Source: Paracoccus bogoriensis
GTDB taxonomy: Bacteria > Pseudomonadota > Alphaproteobacteria > Rhodobacterales > Rhodobacteraceae
Assembly (NCBI RefSeq): GCF_019431455.1
Contig: NZ_JAHYSR010000032.1
Location: forward strand, 1-33,099
DNA: 33,099 nt
Reading direction: 5' to 3'
Below, one piece after another: positions 32,708 through 33,099 of the stretch. Position 1 is the stretch's first letter, and each line of letters begins with the position of its first letter. A model generated the notes under the pieces. That model worked only from the letters and a program-made list of their open reading frames with translations. It was not told the DNA's origin and made no database searches. The position numbers and the translations under genes were made by a program.

Positions 32708-32731
32708 ATGAAGTTCGGCCTGCTGCCGGCT
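32708..32731 (+). pseudogene. First eight codons of a gene interrupted by an IS3-family element
   Basis: An ATG at 32708 follows a good ribosome site (GGAGAGG, 7 nt upstream) and reads MKFGLLPA, after which the IS end begins (TGAACC at 32732) and supplies an immediate TGA. The opening resembles the MKFGLxP start of luciferase-like (LLM) monooxygenases, but eight residues cannot establish the family. The remainder of the gene must lie beyond the window or be lost. Confidence 0.5.
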
Positions 32732-32918
32732 TGAACCGCCCCTGGTTTACCGGAGAGTTTATGTTTCAATGATTACGCTGCTTTTTCGTCAGCGTTCAAG
32801 GTTGCGTAGAATGCCTCCTCTGCTTCTTGTGGCGTGATGTAGCCGATGGCGCTGTGAAGGCGGGTGTTGTTATACCAGTCGACCCATTTCAGGGTTCCCA
32901 CTCGACCTGGCCAACCGT
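32732..32918 (-). mobile_element. IS3-family element A, 3' part, interrupted by element B
   Basis: The left end starts TGAACCGCCCCTGGTTTACC at 32732, an IS3-type terminus (TG first). Between 32773 and about 32918 lies the 3' end of a minus-strand OrfB transposase. Its text is GQVEW, then a one-base shift, then TLKWVDWYNNTRLHSAIGYI and TPQEAEEAFYA to the TAA at 32773-32775. At about 32919 the sequence switches to another IS end. Confidence 0.75.
32773..32918 (-). pseudogene. IS3-family transposase OrfB C-terminal fragment (element A)
   Basis: The C-terminal portion of an rve-type integrase: KWVDWYNNTRLHSAIGY is the conserved WYNxxRxHxxL block that follows the DDE catalytic core. A missing base near 32897 shifts the preceding TVGQVEW out of frame, and the upstream two-thirds are cut off by element B. 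It cannot make an active transposase. Confidence 0.75.
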
Positions 32919-33099
32919 TGAGGCGGTCCCCATTTCCCGGACAGATTTGCGACGTTGCTAAGCTTGCCAGTTGATCATGCCGCCGCCTTCAGGTCTTGGC
33001 CCTGATGGGCCTCGACCGGTGTCCTCCCGCCAAGCGCCGAATGGGGGCGCTGGGTGTTGTAAAAGGCAATCCATTTGCCAATGCCTGCGCGCGCGGCGG
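32919..33099 (-). mobile_element. IS3-family element B, 3' end, continues beyond window
   Basis: Starts TGAGGCGGTCCCCATTTCCC at 32919, an IS3-type terminus similar in layout to that of element A. It is followed by the 3' part of a minus-strand OrfB and runs out of the window at 33099. It lies inside element A. Confidence 0.72.
32975..33099 (-). CDS. IS3-family transposase OrfB, C-terminal end (partial, element B)
   Basis: Partial frame ending at the TGA at 32975-32977: GIGKWIAFYNTQRPHSALGG followed by RTPVEAHQGQDLKAAA. This is the WIxFYNxxRPHSALGGxTP block after the DDE integrase core of IS3-family transposases. The sequence differs clearly from the transposase of element A (35-40 residues compared by eye), so they are two different elements. 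The N-terminal part lies beyond the window end. Confidence 0.8.
   Translation of the reverse strand, partial: AARAGIGKWIAFYNTQRPHSALGGRTPVEAHQGQDLKAAA

Overview
The window is high-GC, densely packed DNA with alphaproteobacterial character, most like Paracoccus or a related member of the Rhodobacteraceae. This rests on the formate dehydrogenase (FDH3-type) operon with its DUF3305/DUF3306/DUF6352/DUF6505 neighbours, the tungstate transporter, an alphaproteobacterial-type PheS and an alpha-glucoside (Mal/Agl) locus. The species assignment is inference from gene content. No RNA gene or CRISPR array was seen.

Layout. 1-392: a decayed 3' end of an oligopeptide ABC ATPase gene. 481-1277: a TusA-like protein, convergent with a DUF2478 protein. 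1278-1768: an unrecognised protein gene readable only by hopping between three frames (pseudogene). 1811-4060: tungstate transporter tupB-tupC-tupA (minus strand). 4146-5042: divergent one-component regulator with an excisionase-type HTH and a periplasmic-binding-protein-like domain. 5049-8288: fdhD-mobA-mobB-moeA (minus strand, each overlapping the next by 4 nt). 8369-16356: torD-like chaperone, a small Tat peptide, FDH alpha, beta and gamma subunits, an Mrp-type ATPase, a 51-aa membrane peptide and a WD40-cytochrome c fusion (all minus). 16507-19900: a five-gene block of poorly understood proteins (lipoate-ligase-like, DUF6505, DUF6352, DUF3305, DUF3306). 19992-21944: a divergent 650-aa multi-[4Fe-4S] protein. 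22119-23201: pheS. 23440-32362: a maltose/alpha-glucoside regulon, with porin, malG, malF, malE and GH13 on the minus strand and a LacI regulator and malK on the plus strand. 32708-33099: the first eight codons of a gene cut by one IS3-family element, which is itself interrupted by a second.

How it fits together. TupABC would import tungstate (or molybdate). MoeA, MobA and MobB insert the metal and build the guanine-dinucleotide cofactor, FdhD sulfurates it, and the TorD-like chaperone holds the apo-alpha subunit for Tat export. Formate is then oxidised at the periplasmic face, and electrons pass through the Fe-S subunit to the membrane cytochrome b. The DUF block and the large ferredoxin-like protein are strong candidates for an uncharacterised FDH maturation or electron-transfer module; this is the best lead in the window. 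The second half encodes uptake (LamB-like porin, MalEFGK) and cytoplasmic hydrolysis (GH13) of alpha-glucosides, with a perfect 16-bp LacI-type operator between the divergent transcripts.
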